Of a stretch of DNA of 64,000 nt, positions 1-8,416 are shown piece by piece. The stretch lies in assembly GCF_004216955.1 (NCBI RefSeq), contig NZ_SGXL01000001.1, forward strand, positions 1,049,034 to 1,113,033, written 5' to 3'. Within the stretch, counting starts at the first letter, position 1. Each line of letters begins with the position of its first letter. The position numbers and the translations under genes were made by a program. Under the pieces are notes generated by a model. It saw only the letters and a list, made by a program, of their open reading frames with translations. It was not told the origin of the DNA and made no database searches. The DNA comes from Fictibacillus sp. BK138. GTDB taxonomy: Bacteria; Bacillota; Bacilli; Bacillales; Fictibacillaceae.

Positions 1-210
1 TTACGAGCGGTTCTTGGGATTTACGAGCGGTTCTTGGGATTTACGAGCGGTTATTGGGAATTACGAGCGGTTCTTGGGAATTACGAGCGGTTCTTGGGAA
101 TTACGAGCGTTTCTTGAGATTTACGAGCGGTTATTGGAAATTACGAGCGGTTCTTGAGATTTACGAGCGGTTCTTGAGATTTACGAACGGTACTCCGGAA
201 TTATAAGCAC
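1..210. repeat. 20-bp tandem array, ten or more units, cut by window start
   Basis: Ten consecutive 20-bp units of the form TTACGAGCGGTTCTTGGGAT fill positions 1-200, and a decayed unit follows. Variation is low: G/T, C/A, G/A and A/T changes at a few positions. The last two units (about 181-220) drift away from consensus. The array runs off the left edge, so its true size is unknown. It encodes nothing recognisable and ends about 110 bp before the next gene. Its period matches the arrays at 11.1, 25.1, 26.4, 37.7, 46.5 and 60.2 kb, but its units are nearly identical along their whole length. Confidence 0.95.
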
Positions 211-329
211 TTCACCTGGAATTACAAACTCACCTCTCTCCTCAGCACCCATTTCCTTACTGGCGATGTTTTACAATAGCCATTTAGTGAAACAATACAT
301 AAGTACTTAAGTTGAAGGAGTGGATGAAA

Positions 330-965
330 ATGAACGTTCTTATTATTGGAGCAAATGGAAATATAGGAAAACTAACAAGTGTCATGCTCGCTGAACAAGG
401 TCATAAAGTCAAAGCGATGGTTAGAAAAGAAGAGCAGCGAGAGCATTTTAAACATGAAAATATTGAGGCTGTACTGGGTGACTTGGAACAAGATTTTGAA
501 CATGTATTCGAAGGGGTTGAAGCTGTTATATTTACTGCCGGTTCTGGTGGGCATACAGGTCCGGAGAAAACAGAAGCAGTAGATTATGAGGGAGCCGTAA
601 AATCGATCAAGCTTGCTGAAAAGCATTCTGTTCAGCAATTTATCATGGTGAGCTCGCTAGCAGCAGACACACCAGAAAAAGGGCCGGAAAGTCTTCAGCA
701 TTATTTAAAAGCAAAGGGAAATGCGGATGAAGCACTGATGGACAGCTCATTAAACTACACGATCTTGCGTCCTGGTGCATTGACAGATGAAGACGGCATG
801 GGGTTAGTTAATGCACAGAAAAAATTAAATGAACGAGGATCAATTCCACGGGCTGATGTAGCGAGAACAATAGCAGCATGTTTAGGAAATGAGCATATGT
901 ACCGCAAAGTTTTTGAACTGATAGAAGGAGAAACGCCAATTCAGAACGCAATCGAAAACATATAG
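330..965 (+). CDS. NAD(P)-binding atypical SDR protein, YhfK-like
   Basis: Predicted small Rossmann-fold oxidoreductase or NAD(P)-binding protein of the atypical short-chain dehydrogenase group. The N-terminus has the dinucleotide motif GANGNIGK, then an FTAGSGG segment after the fourth strand, a VSS segment and YLKAKGNADE, where the Tyr and Lys resemble the SDR pair, and finally the RPGALTDE loop typical of the YhfK/NmrA-like group. The 211-residue length fits B. subtilis YhfK. The ATG at 330 is chosen because AAGGAG at 315-320 sits 9 nt upstream; the in-frame TTG at 312 and ATG at 324 are too close to that site. The substrate is unknown. The gene appears monocistronic and ends in the hairpin at 994-1054. 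Confidence 0.85.
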   Translation: MNVLIIGANGNIGKLTSVMLAEQGHKVKAMVRKEEQREHFKHENIEAVLGDLEQDFEHVFEGVEAVIFTAGSGGHTGPEKTEAVDYEGAVKSIKLAEKHSVQQFIMVSSLAADTPEKGPESLQHYLKAKGNADEALMDSSLNYTILRPGALTDEDGMGLVNAQKKLNERGSIPRADVARTIAACLGNEHMYRKVFELIEGETPIQNAIENI

Positions 966-993
966 ACAAAACTAGTCAAAGTCCAACAAAGGA

Positions 994-1054
994 AAAGCAT
1001 CCTCGCTGAACGAATGCTCATGCAGAGACTCATTCGTTAGGAGGATGCTTTTTT
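994..1054 (+). terminator. Hairpin with T-run that contains the next gene's ribosome binding site
   Basis: An outer stem pairs AAAGCATCCTC (994-1004) with GAGGATGCTTT (1041-1051), and an inner stem pairs AACGAATG (1009-1016) with CATTCGTT (1031-1038). A T-run to 1054 follows. The 3' arm contains the AGGAGG (1039-1044) that serves cse60 at 1055. The same hairpin could terminate the upstream gene and mask the cse60 ribosome binding site in read-through RNA. Confidence 0.75.
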
Positions 1055-1243
1055 ATGATACAGGTTAAAGTTTTTGATGAAGAACATGAAGATGACCTTG
1101 AAGAAAGTGTCAATGAATTCTTAAGCGGAATTTCTCATGATCAAGTTATTGATATTAAATATCAGATCGCGGTTTGTGAAAATGCACATGAAGAAAACGA
1201 AACCATGTTTTCATTCTCAGCCATGATTATTTATAAGAAATAG
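1055..1243 (+). CDS. cse60: Sporulation protein Cse60 (YteV family)
   Basis: A 62-residue acidic protein starting MIQVKVFDEEHEDDLEESV, which matches the small B. subtilis sporulation protein Cse60. In B. subtilis it is made in the mother cell under sigma-E; its molecular role is unknown. The start is the ATG at 1055, with AGGAGG 10 nt upstream. It converges on ytfP with one base between the stop codons, and cse60 lies close to ytfP in B. subtilis as well. I did not find a convincing sigma-E promoter by eye. Confidence 0.85.
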   Translation: MIQVKVFDEEHEDDLEESVNEFLSGISHDQVIDIKYQIAVCENAHEENETMFSFSAMIIYKK

Positions 1244-1244
1244 A

Positions 1245-2507
1245 TTATCCAAGAGCACGATAAGCGGCATTTGTACCTGCTATATGACCGGTAACAAAAG
1301 CTACTGTTATATTGTAACCACCTGTGTAGCCATGCAGATCCAGGATTTCTCCACAAAAGAATAGACCTTCTTGTATTTTTGAAGCCATTGTTTGGGGTGC
1401 AATTTCTTTTACAGAGACACCACCGCCTGTTACAAAGGCTTTTTCGATGGATAACGTTCCATTAACTTGAAACGAAAATCCTTTCATTTGCTGAGCTAGA
1501 TTACGCAATGACTGCTTAGGGATTTGATCAGCTGAAATGTCACCATCAATGCCTGCCTTTTCAATCAAGAATAAAAGGTACTTCTCAGGGAGCATTCCTT
1601 TCAGAACGTTTTTTACAGCCTTTTTTGGTTCCTCATCCATTCTTTTTTGAATAGCGGAAAGAAGAGCCTCTTCATTTTCTTCTGGGAATGAGTCAATTCT
1701 CATTTCAATGGAAGGGACACCGAATTTTTTTAGAGCTTTTACAACATACTGACTGCAGCGCAATGCGGCTGGTCCGGATACTCCGAAATGGGTAAAGATC
1801 ATATCCATCTGATGGGCTTTAATCATTTTGCCCTTAGGATTCCATACAGAGAGCGCTACGTTTCTTAGTGAAATCCCTTGTAATGTTTTTTGTTTTACGA
1901 AGCTTTCACTTGACGTGATCGGAACTTCTGTCGGATACAGTTCGGTAATTGTATGACCAGCTTTTTTTGCCCATGCGTAACCATCACCTGTTGATCCTGT
2001 GTGCGGAACAGACTTGCCTCCAACAGCGATAACGATGGATTTTGTTTTTAGTACTTCACCATTCTGTAAAATAACTTCGTGAAATTCTTCATTATAATTT
2101 ATAGTCTTTACTGGTGTATTCGTCCTGATTTGAACACCTAGTTCTCTAATCTTATTTAAAAGTGCTTGTACAACATCCGTTGCTTTATTTGTAACAGGGA
2201 ACATACGGCCATGATCTTCTTCTTTAAGTTTAATACCTAGATTTTCAAAGAAAGAAATAATATCCTCATTGTTGAATACAGAAAAAGCACTATAAAGGAA
2301 GCGGCCGTTGCCAGGAATGTGCTTAATGATCTCTTCTACAGGTAAACGATTTGTCACATTGCACCGTCCACCGCCAGAAATAGCAAGTTTTCGGCCAAGT
2401 TTTTCTCCTTTATCGATCAAAAGAACACGAGCACCATTCGATGCAGCTCCAACACTGGCCATTAGCCCTGATGGACCTCCTCCTATGACAATACAATCAT
2501 AAATCAT
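1245..2507 (-). CDS. ytfP: Flavoprotein YtfP, HI0933/BaiN-like NAD(P)/FAD-dependent oxidoreductase
   Basis: A 420-residue cytoplasmic flavoprotein. The N-terminal FAD-binding motif [12 protein letters not shown] is followed by the family signatures [13 protein letters not shown] and [16 protein letters not shown], and the C-terminal FAD segment contains [12 protein letters not shown]. This is the HI0933/YhiN family, which includes BaiN-type bile-acid reductases; the substrate in Bacillus is unknown. The start is the ATG at 2507. The gene is transcribed towards cse60 with almost no gap, so no separate terminator fits between them. Confidence 0.9.
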   Translation of the reverse strand: MIYDCIVIGGGPSGLMASVGAASNGARVLLIDKGEKLGRKLAISGGGRCNVTNRLPVEEIIKHIPGNGRFLYSAFSVFNNEDIISFFENLGIKLKEEDHGRMFPVTNKATDVVQALLNKIRELGVQIRTNTPVKTINYNEEFHEVILQNGEVLKTKSIVIAVGGKSVPHTGSTGDGYAWAKKAGHTITELYPTEVPITSSESFVKQKTLQGISLRNVALSVWNPKGKMIKAHQMDMIFTHFGVSGPAALRCSQYVVKALKKFGVPSIEMRIDSFPEENEEALLSAIQKRMDEEPKKAVKNVLKGMLPEKYLLFLIEKAGIDGDISADQIPKQSLRNLAQQMKGFSFQVNGTLSIEKAFVTGGGVSVKEIAPQTMASKIQEGLFFCGEILDLHGYTGGYNITVAFVTGHIAGTNAAYRALG

Positions 2508-2621
2508 AACATCCCAACCTTCTTAATCGTTCAGTTAAAAATCATTTCATACAATAGCATAGCTTTATAAAAAAGGCTATGTATTTTCAATTCCTTACTT
2601 TTTTGCAAAAAGTTAAATGAG

Positions 2622-2649
2622 GTTACACGAGCTTTTTATGTGATACAAT
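2622..2649 (+). promoter_or_regulatory. Candidate sigma-A promoter of murJ
   Basis: GTTACA (2622-2627), a 16-bp spacer and TACAAT (2644-2649) lie about 95 bp upstream of murJ. The long leader contains a small inverted repeat, CCTGAC...GTCAGG, near 2681-2706 that could act as an attenuator. The match is by eye only. Confidence 0.45.
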
Positions 2650-2742
2650 ACTAATAATGTTTTTTAGTTAATGTATCAAACCTGACCGAAGACTAAGCTG
2701 TCAGGGAATCTCTTTATTGATTTTAGTAGGAGCTGAAAAAGT

Positions 2743-4347
2743 TTGTCGCGATTACTTCGTGGAACATTGATCTTATCTGCAGCTACATTTTTCTCGAAAT
2801 TTATTGGATTGATCTTTGTTATTCCGTTTACCAATTTAGTAGGAGAACCAGGCATGGCTTTATACGGTTATGCTTATATTCCATATACGATTTTACTTAG
2901 TATTTCCACAATGGGAGTACCGCTCGCTGTTTCTAAATTTGTTTCTAAATATAACGCGCTGGGTGATTATGCTGCAGGAAGAAAACTGCTTAAATCTGGT
3001 TTGCTAGTAATGACCTTAACTGGTTTTCTAGCATTTCTTATTCTGTACATGCTAGCCCCTGTCCTTGCCCATCAGATTATTGATGAACGCGGGGGGAAAG
3101 GGAATAGCATCGAAGATATAACACTGGTCATCAGGATGGTTAGTACGGCTTTAATAATCGTACCGTCCATGAGTTTAATCCGGGGTTATTTCCAGGGCTT
3201 TCAATCGATGGGACCTACAGCTGTCTCACAGGTCGTGGAACAGATTGTCAGAATCCTATTCATTCTGATAGCCAGCTTTATAGTTATGAACATATTAAAC
3301 GGAGAGACTACGACCGCGGTTGCGTTGTCTACATTTGCAGCTACACTCGGTGCTGTTGCAGGACTTATCGTACTCATATGGTATTGGGCAAAAAGAAAGC
3401 CTCATCTGCAGAAGATGTATGATAAAAGTAAACCTGTTGCAGATATTTCGTTAAAAGATATCTATTTAGAAACGATCAAATACGCGATACCTTTTGTCGC
3501 CGTCGGCCTTGCTATTCCGCTTTATCAAATGATCGACCAATTTACGATTGTAAATACACTTAGAGATTATGGTTATACACAAATAGAGTCCGAGTCTGTT
3601 TTCGCGATTATTACCCAGATTGCACATAAACTAGTTATGATTCCTGTATCTCTTGCTACTGCACTTGCACTGACTTTGATCCCTGTCATCACTAAATCAT
3701 TTACGCAAAACAACCAAGATCTATTGCATAAACAGATCACCCAAACATTTCAGATGGTACTGTTCTTAACAGCACCTGCAGCAATTGGTTTAGCTGTGCT
3801 GGCATATCCTGCATATGGAGCACTGTTCGGCATGCCAACGATGGAAACGGGTGGTTTCTACCTTAGATGGTATGCGCCTACAGCCATTTGGTTTGCGTTG
3901 TTTACTGTAACAGCAGCAATTTTACAAGGTTTGAACCAGCAGCGTTTTGCCTTTATTAGTTTAAGTGCTGGATTTTTAGCTAAACTGCTGCTGAACAAAC
4001 CTCTTCTATTAGTATTTGCCGGAACAGGTTCCATCATCGCAACCAATATCGGATATACCTTATCTATACTGTTTAACCTGTATATCATCAAAAAATACAG
4101 CGGATTTTCATTTAAATGGGTTTATCGAAGAACGGTCTTGATGACAGTTTTTATCGCCATCATGTCGATAGCAGTTGTTGTGATAACATCACTTTTAGGA
4201 AAGCCGGAAACGAGACTGGATACCATTATTGAGCTGACAGTGGGAATACTTACTGGAGGAGCGGTATACCTTTTCTTAAGTTATCGTTCAGGACTGCTGA
4301 CGATTATATTAGGAGACCGGATTTCATTTCTTAAACGAAAGAAATAA
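2743..4347 (+). CDS. murJ: Lipid II flippase MurJ (YtgP)
   Basis: A 534-residue polytopic membrane protein of the MOP superfamily (polysaccharide biosynthesis / MviN type). B. subtilis YtgP is a MurJ that moves lipid-linked peptidoglycan precursor across the membrane. Hydrophobic segments run along the whole length, the N-terminus is basic (MSRLLRGTLILSAATF), and the RGYFQGFQSM and QGLNQQ loops are characteristic of the family. The start is a TTG at 2743 with AGGAG 10 nt upstream. It follows a divergent ytfP, as in B. subtilis, and ends at a bidirectional terminator. Confidence 0.92.
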   Translation: MSRLLRGTLILSAATFFSKFIGLIFVIPFTNLVGEPGMALYGYAYIPYTILLSISTMGVPLAVSKFVSKYNALGDYAAGRKLLKSGLLVMTLTGFLAFLILYMLAPVLAHQIIDERGGKGNSIEDITLVIRMVSTALIIVPSMSLIRGYFQGFQSMGPTAVSQVVEQIVRILFILIASFIVMNILNGETTTAVALSTFAATLGAVAGLIVLIWYWAKRKPHLQKMYDKSKPVADISLKDIYLETIKYAIPFVAVGLAIPLYQMIDQFTIVNTLRDYGYTQIESESVFAIITQIAHKLVMIPVSLATALALTLIPVITKSFTQNNQDLLHKQITQTFQMVLFLTAPAAIGLAVLAYPAYGALFGMPTMETGGFYLRWYAPTAIWFALFTVTAAILQGLNQQRFAFISLSAGFLAKLLLNKPLLLVFAGTGSIIATNIGYTLSILFNLYIIKKYSGFSFKWVYRRTVLMTVFIAIMSIAVVVITSLLGKPETRLDTIIELTVGILTGGAVYLFLSYRSGLLTIILGDRISFLKRKK

Positions 4348-4355
4348 GGGTAGCA

Positions 4356-4385
4356 AAAAAGAAGGCTGATCAGCCTTCTTTTCCC
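4356..4385. terminator. Bidirectional terminator between murJ and the DUF6884 gene
   Basis: A perfect palindrome centred on TGATCA: GAAGGCTGAT/CAGCCTTC flanked by A5 and T4. It serves two convergent genes. Confidence 0.85.
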
Positions 4386-4395
4386 ATGAGGATTA

Positions 4396-4833
4396 TTATT
4401 TCTTTACCTCTTGCTGTTGTTCGTCGTACCATTTAAGCTGATTGCCTATGCTGTAGCCTTCAAGCGGCACTTCGTATTCGAAGCCGGCTTTTTCTAATGC
4501 AGGCTGAAGATACTCGCGGTATACCCAGCCGCCATGAATGAAAATTCTGCTTTGAGAAGGTTTAACATGTTGTTCTAAAGCATTTATTACTTGTGCTGCC
4601 CACTCCCGTTTTTCAGAAGTAGAAAAATTTTTGATGGAGACATTATATGGTTCGATGTATTGGTCTTTCGTTAAAAGCCCTTCTTTTGCACTATAAAAAT
4701 AGAAATCATCATAATGATTCTGTGCGTATTGAACGGACTTAACGAATAACGGGCTTATGTATAATTCTATAGCTGCCGAAGGGGTTGAAGCTTTTTTCCG
4801 TGCAGTGGCTAGAAGACCTATTTTCCTTTTCAT
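4396..4833 (-). CDS. DUF6884-type protein, YaaA-like
   Basis: A 145-residue soluble protein. It has the layout of the DUF6884 family: LLATARKKA near the N-terminus, then ELYISPLFVKSVQYAQ, then YFYSAKEGLLTKDQYIEPYN. The SAK.GLL....I.PY core is the family's most recognisable stretch and also recalls nucleobase/YaaA-like proteins. Function is unknown. The start is the ATG at 4833 with a strong AGGAGG. It is divergent from rsuA. Confidence 0.7.
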   Translation of the reverse strand: MKRKIGLLATARKKASTPSAAIELYISPLFVKSVQYAQNHYDDFYFYSAKEGLLTKDQYIEPYNVSIKNFSTSEKREWAAQVINALEQHVKPSQSRIFIHGGWVYREYLQPALEKAGFEYEVPLEGYSIGNQLKWYDEQQQEVKK

Positions 4834-4933
4834 TCCAATTCCTCCTATAGTACTAAATTACCCCGTTTATATAAAATTCAATCAATTTTTTACAATAATA
4901 TAGGAAGAATAGATCATATAACTGGAGGTTCTT

Positions 4934-5662
4934 ATGAGAATTGATAAATGGCTTTCCAATACAGGCTTTGGAAGCAGAAAAGAAGTGAAACAATTATTAA
5001 AATCTGGTGCAGTTACACTAAATGGAACTGTAATTAAAGATCCGAAAACTCAAGCGAATCCTGATAAAGATCATGTAGTCGTGCATGGTGAGGAAGTCAT
5101 TTACAAAGAGTTTATTTACTTAATGATGAATAAGCCGCAGGGTGTCATATCTGCTACTGAAGATTCACGGCATGAAACGGTGATCGATCTAATTGAAATG
5201 GAGGATCAAGGTTTTGAACCGTTCCCAGTTGGGAGATTGGACAAAGATACAGAAGGGCTTCTTATCCTAACGAACGATGGCCAGTTGGCACATTCCTTGC
5301 TGTCACCAAAAAAACATGTGCCTAAAACATATTTTGCAAAAATAAATGGATCAATTCCTGAAAATACTTATGAAAAATTTAAAGAAGGTGTTGTCTTAGA
5401 AGATGGTTATCATACGCAGCCTGCAAAATTAGAAGTCGTTCAAAACGCGATGGATGAATCAGAAATTTACTTAACGATTACTGAAGGGAAATTTCATCAA
5501 GTAAAAAGAATGTTTGAAGCGGTGGGCAGAAAAGTCACCTATCTTAAAAGGGTTCAAATGGGTAACTTAAAACTTGATGATACATTGCCATTAGGGACAT
5601 ATAGAGATTTAACAGAAGAAGAGCTCACTCTTCTTTCCGAAAGAAGGAATGTTTTTGAATAA
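4934..5662 (+). CDS. rsuA: 16S rRNA pseudouridine synthase, RsuA family (YtzG)
   Basis: A 242-residue pseudouridine synthase expected to isomerise U516 of 16S rRNA. An N-terminal S4 RNA-binding domain (MRIDKWLSNTGFGSRKEV, about residues 1-50) precedes the catalytic domain. The catalytic Asp is in GRLDKDTEGLLILTNDG, and the C-terminal motif EGKFHQVKRMFEAVG is intact. The ATG at 4934 follows GGAGG by 5 nt. It probably shares a transcript with the PRC-barrel gene 42 bp downstream. Confidence 0.93.
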   Translation: MRIDKWLSNTGFGSRKEVKQLLKSGAVTLNGTVIKDPKTQANPDKDHVVVHGEEVIYKEFIYLMMNKPQGVISATEDSRHETVIDLIEMEDQGFEPFPVGRLDKDTEGLLILTNDGQLAHSLLSPKKHVPKTYFAKINGSIPENTYEKFKEGVVLEDGYHTQPAKLEVVQNAMDESEIYLTITEGKFHQVKRMFEAVGRKVTYLKRVQMGNLKLDDTLPLGTYRDLTEEELTLLSERRNVFE

Positions 5663-5704
5663 ATTATTAGGGGTATCTTCCAATAAAAAGGAGGATGATT
5701 CCTA

Positions 5705-6334
5705 ATGAGGTTGTATGCTGATAAAATAATTGGTGCAAAAGCTGAACATGATGCCGCTCCTCTTGATGAACATAAAGTAAACGATATTCTTTTCAACATG
5801 TATGATCATCGTTTATGTTATTTTACTTTCACGATTGAAAACAGAAGTCCTGAACGTGAGGAAATGCCTGCCGACCGGCATATGGAATCTGTTGTGGCAG
5901 CAACATCAGGGATTGGAACACAAAACACACCTATGACCGGCAGTGCATACCCTGAAACGAATTATAGCGATGCTAAAGAAACTTACTTTATTCCTTGGCA
6001 CCAAATCGTAGATATTAATGAAGATAAGCTCGTGTTTGAGGGTAATGAACGGCAGAAGGAAGAACCGATTGAATGCTATTCTTATCTCGCGGTGAAGGAT
6101 TGGCCAGTAATAGACCAGAGTGGTGAAAAAGTAGGAAAGATTAAAGATCTTGTCATGGATACAGAACGAAAACAGGCTGTTGGTTTTGTCCTTTCTGAAG
6201 GATTCTGGAAAAGTTTATTAGGCCACGATGAAAAATATATGCCGATTACAGGTCAGCCAGATTGGAAAACACAAGAGTGGAAAATTGAACGTACTCCTGA
6301 TTTGCTTCTCAAAAATTCACCTGAAGAGTTATAA
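5705..6334 (+). CDS. PRC-barrel domain protein
   Basis: A 209-residue soluble protein of unknown function. The C-terminal part (about 125-185: VIDQSGEKVGKIKDLVMD...AVGFVLSEG) is a PRC-barrel-like segment. The first 110 residues look like a second, diverged copy (DKIIGAKAEH...VNDILFNMYDHRLCYFTFTIE...FIPWHQIVDIN). The linker from about 55 to 90 is low in predicted structure. PRC-barrels occur in RimM and photosynthetic H subunits, but the function of free Bacillus versions is not known. Start ATG 5705 with AAGGAGG. It follows rsuA closely and is followed by a long repeat. Confidence 0.8.
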   Translation: MRLYADKIIGAKAEHDAAPLDEHKVNDILFNMYDHRLCYFTFTIENRSPEREEMPADRHMESVVAATSGIGTQNTPMTGSAYPETNYSDAKETYFIPWHQIVDINEDKLVFEGNERQKEEPIECYSYLAVKDWPVIDQSGEKVGKIKDLVMDTERKQAVGFVLSEGFWKSLLGHDEKYMPITGQPDWKTQEWKIERTPDLLLKNSPEEL

Positions 6335-6342
6335 ATAGCTCT

Positions 6343-6570
6343 TGAAAGTGGTTGATTTCCGCTCCAGGCTGCTCGCTTTCCGAGGGGTGTGCGGTGAGCC
6401 TTCTCGCGCTTTGCGCGGTTAGGAGTCTCACCTGTCCCGCTTCATGGAAGTACCCTTGCTCCTGCGTCTACAAGTAAATGCTACCGATGTTGCTTCCTCG
6501 TCGCATGCCCAGCAAGAAGCTTCTCATGTAGGAGGCACGCACCTTGCGCTCCAATCACCTTGACAATGAA
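6343..6570 (+). repeat. Long GC-rich interspersed repeat, copy 1 (long subtype)
   Basis: About 228 bp starting AAGTGGTTGATTTCCGCTCC and ending GCGCTCCAATCACCTTGACAATG, so the ends are short inverted repeats around GTTGATT/AATCA. The inner left arm has TGCTCGCTTTCC...GTGCGGTGAGCC and GGAGTCTCACCTGTCCCG. A ~100-bp middle segment (GGAAGTACCCTTGCTCCTG... to GCACGCACCTT) is shared with copy 3 but not with the others. It fills the gap between convergent genes. No protein is encoded convincingly. Confidence 0.9.
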
Positions 6571-6630
6571 GAGAATGAAAAAATAACCTAAAAGCAACAA
6601 TCTTTTAGGAATGAACAAATAAAAGAAACA

Positions 6631-6667
6631 AAAAAGTTCCCGCACTCATTCAGCGGGAACTTTTTTT
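6631..6667. terminator. Bidirectional terminator before ytzE
   Basis: AAAAAGTTCCCGC (6631-6643) pairs with GCGGGAACTTTTT (6653-6665), with T-runs on both strands. It separates the repeat from the 3' end of ytzE. Confidence 0.9.
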
Positions 6668-6696
6668 ATGCTTATTCATTTAAGATACTAATCTGT

Positions 6697-6915
6697 TTAA
6701 GATACTTTTACTTTTTTTGCTGTTGTTTCCCACATTCCACGGGCAGGACTTGTTACTAAATTGTTATAAGAAAGTACATTCAAATCCCTCTGGATTGTTC
6801 GCTGCGTAGTTCCAAATTCTTCAACTAATTCTCGTGTTGTTACAGTACCTTTCTTGCGTATAAACAAATACAGGGCTTTCACACGATTCAACATTCTGTC
6901 AGTTGAAGGACTCAA
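6697..6915 (-). CDS. ytzE: DeoR-type small HTH protein YtzE
   Basis: A 72-residue protein consisting of a single winged-helix/HTH unit, MLNRVKALYLFI...TTRELVEEFGTTQRTIQRDLNVL, matching B. subtilis YtzE. It is the DNA-binding part of a DeoR-type regulator with no effector domain. Targets are unknown. The TTG at 6915 is preceded by AAGGAG at a normal distance. Its location after murJ/rsuA is conserved. Confidence 0.88.
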   Translation of the reverse strand: MSPSTDRMLNRVKALYLFIRKKGTVTTRELVEEFGTTQRTIQRDLNVLSYNNLVTSPARGMWETTAKKVKVS

Positions 6916-7003
6916 AAAACCACTCCTTGTTTAATTAGTTGTTAACATACTATATGATAGCAATCAAAAGTTAATGAAGTATGAATGTTAAATTACAATC
7001 TCT

Positions 7004-7189
7004 TTAATTTGTAAGACCCATCCATTTTAACAAAAGCTCTGTTCTTAGTGAAGATTCGTCGTTTACAGAACCATATAAAAAAGCGAAGAATCCATATCGG
7101 TTTCTTCGCTGCGTAAGCCAATTGTAAATAATGCGTGAGTTCAAAAAGATGTCTGTGCGGCTATGCAGCAAAACCTTTGTAACGAACAT
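7004..7189 (-). CDS. Possible small protein, 61 residues
   Basis: An open frame in an otherwise empty 470-bp gap between ytzE and the potassium channel gene. The ATG at 7189 has GAGG about 6 nt upstream. The protein reads like real coding sequence (basic N-terminal half, RRNRYGFFAFLYG aromatic patch, ELLLKWMGLTN end) rather than low-complexity noise. I do not recognise a family. It may be a small conserved Bacillus protein or a chance frame. Confidence 0.4.
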   Translation of the reverse strand: MFVTKVLLHSRTDIFLNSRIIYNWLTQRRNRYGFFAFLYGSVNDESSLRTELLLKWMGLTN

Positions 7190-7328
7190 ATAATCCTCAT
7201 TTAAGGAATATTTGTCAGTTCAGGTAACACACCACACCTCCCATTTACGCATCATTATACACGAAAATCCGAAAAAGTCAATACTCTTTATTTTCCAATA
7301 CTTTGAAAAAGAACGATAACAAATAACT

Positions 7329-7359
7329 TTGATATACGGTACAATGAAAAAGTTATAAT
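7329..7359 (+). promoter_or_regulatory. Candidate promoter of the potassium channel gene
   Basis: TTGATA (7329-7334), a 19-bp spacer and a perfect TATAAT (7354-7359) sit about 28 bp before the start codon. The spacer is 1-2 bp longer than optimal. Confidence 0.5.
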
Positions 7360-7386
7360 ACCGTTTACAGTTAGGAGGGATAGATC

Positions 7387-8391
7387 ATGTATATCTTGCA
7401 AAAATTTTTTAAGCAGTTAGTTGTAAACAAACTAGGGATTTTTTCCTTTACCTTTTTTATCGTCATTTTTTCTTCAATTGTTATGCGTTTAATAGAACCC
7501 GAAACTTTCCCTGGCTGGTTTGATGCTTTATGGTATGTGATGACAACCGTTACAACTGTAGGTTATGGGGATTTCTATCCGGTAAGTGTCGCAGGGAGAA
7601 TTTATGCGATTTTTATCTTTTTAATTGGAATTGGTATTGCGGGTTTAGCAATTGGAAAATTGGTTGAAGCTTTAGGAGCTCACCGAAAACGTAAGGAGGA
7701 AGGAAGGTTGAACTTTAAAGGAAAAGGTCATTTTGTTATTATTGGATGGTCTGAGAAGGCAAAGTATGCGATTTCTGAGATTATAGAAACTCACCCGGAA
7801 ATAGACATCGTACTTATTGATCAATTAAATGTAACCCCTATAACACATAAAAATGTACATTACATTCAAGGCGATCCTTCGAGTGAATCTGTGCTGATGC
7901 AGGCTAACATTAACGATGCTAAATCCGTTCTGGTTTTCTCGGATGATTCTATCCAAGATTCAGCATTAGCTGATGGAAAGACACTATTAGTAGTAACATC
8001 CGTTGAAAGGCTTAATCAACAAATACATAGTACCGTTGAGATAAAAAAAGAGGAAAATATTAAAAATTTCAGGCATGCTAAAGTTGATGAGTTTGTTTTG
8101 AGTCACGAAACCGTTTCTCGAATGGCCGTACGGTCTGCTTTCTCAAGAGGTATTACTGAGATTTATACACAGCTTTTATCTTATAAAGAAGGGGAAAACC
8201 TTTTTGAAGTAAGGAAAAGAGGAGAGTGGAAGACATATAAAGATGCTTTTGAAGGTCTTTTAATGGAAGGGGCAACACTGATTTCTGATGGAAGTGATCT
8301 TGGTATAAATAAGAAATTAAATGAACCTATACGTGAGGATGCAAGACTTTATATTATTTGCAGTAAAGAAGTGTACGAATCTCTTACATAG
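7387..8391 (+). CDS. Two-TM potassium channel with RCK (TrkA-N) domain, YugO-like
   Basis: A 334-residue K+ channel subunit of the MthK/YugO type. There is a membrane helix at about 15-35, a pore loop with the K+ selectivity filter TVGYGD at residues 57-62, and a second helix at about 73-92. A cytoplasmic RCK domain starts near residue 114 (GHFVIIGWSEKAKYAI). The filter is intact. In B. subtilis YugO supports electrical signalling in biofilms, but whether this gene is its orthologue cannot be settled here. ATG 7387 follows TTAGGAGGG. It is monocistronic or co-transcribed with pepV 25 bp downstream. Confidence 0.9.
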   Translation: MYILQKFFKQLVVNKLGIFSFTFFIVIFSSIVMRLIEPETFPGWFDALWYVMTTVTTVGYGDFYPVSVAGRIYAIFIFLIGIGIAGLAIGKLVEALGAHRKRKEEGRLNFKGKGHFVIIGWSEKAKYAISEIIETHPEIDIVLIDQLNVTPITHKNVHYIQGDPSSESVLMQANINDAKSVLVFSDDSIQDSALADGKTLLVVTSVERLNQQIHSTVEIKKEENIKNFRHAKVDEFVLSHETVSRMAVRSAFSRGITEIYTQLLSYKEGENLFEVRKRGEWKTYKDAFEGLLMEGATLISDGSDLGINKKLNEPIREDARLYIICSKEVYESLT

Positions 8392-8416
8392 GCTCAAAAA
8401 TGAAAGGGTGTAACGC

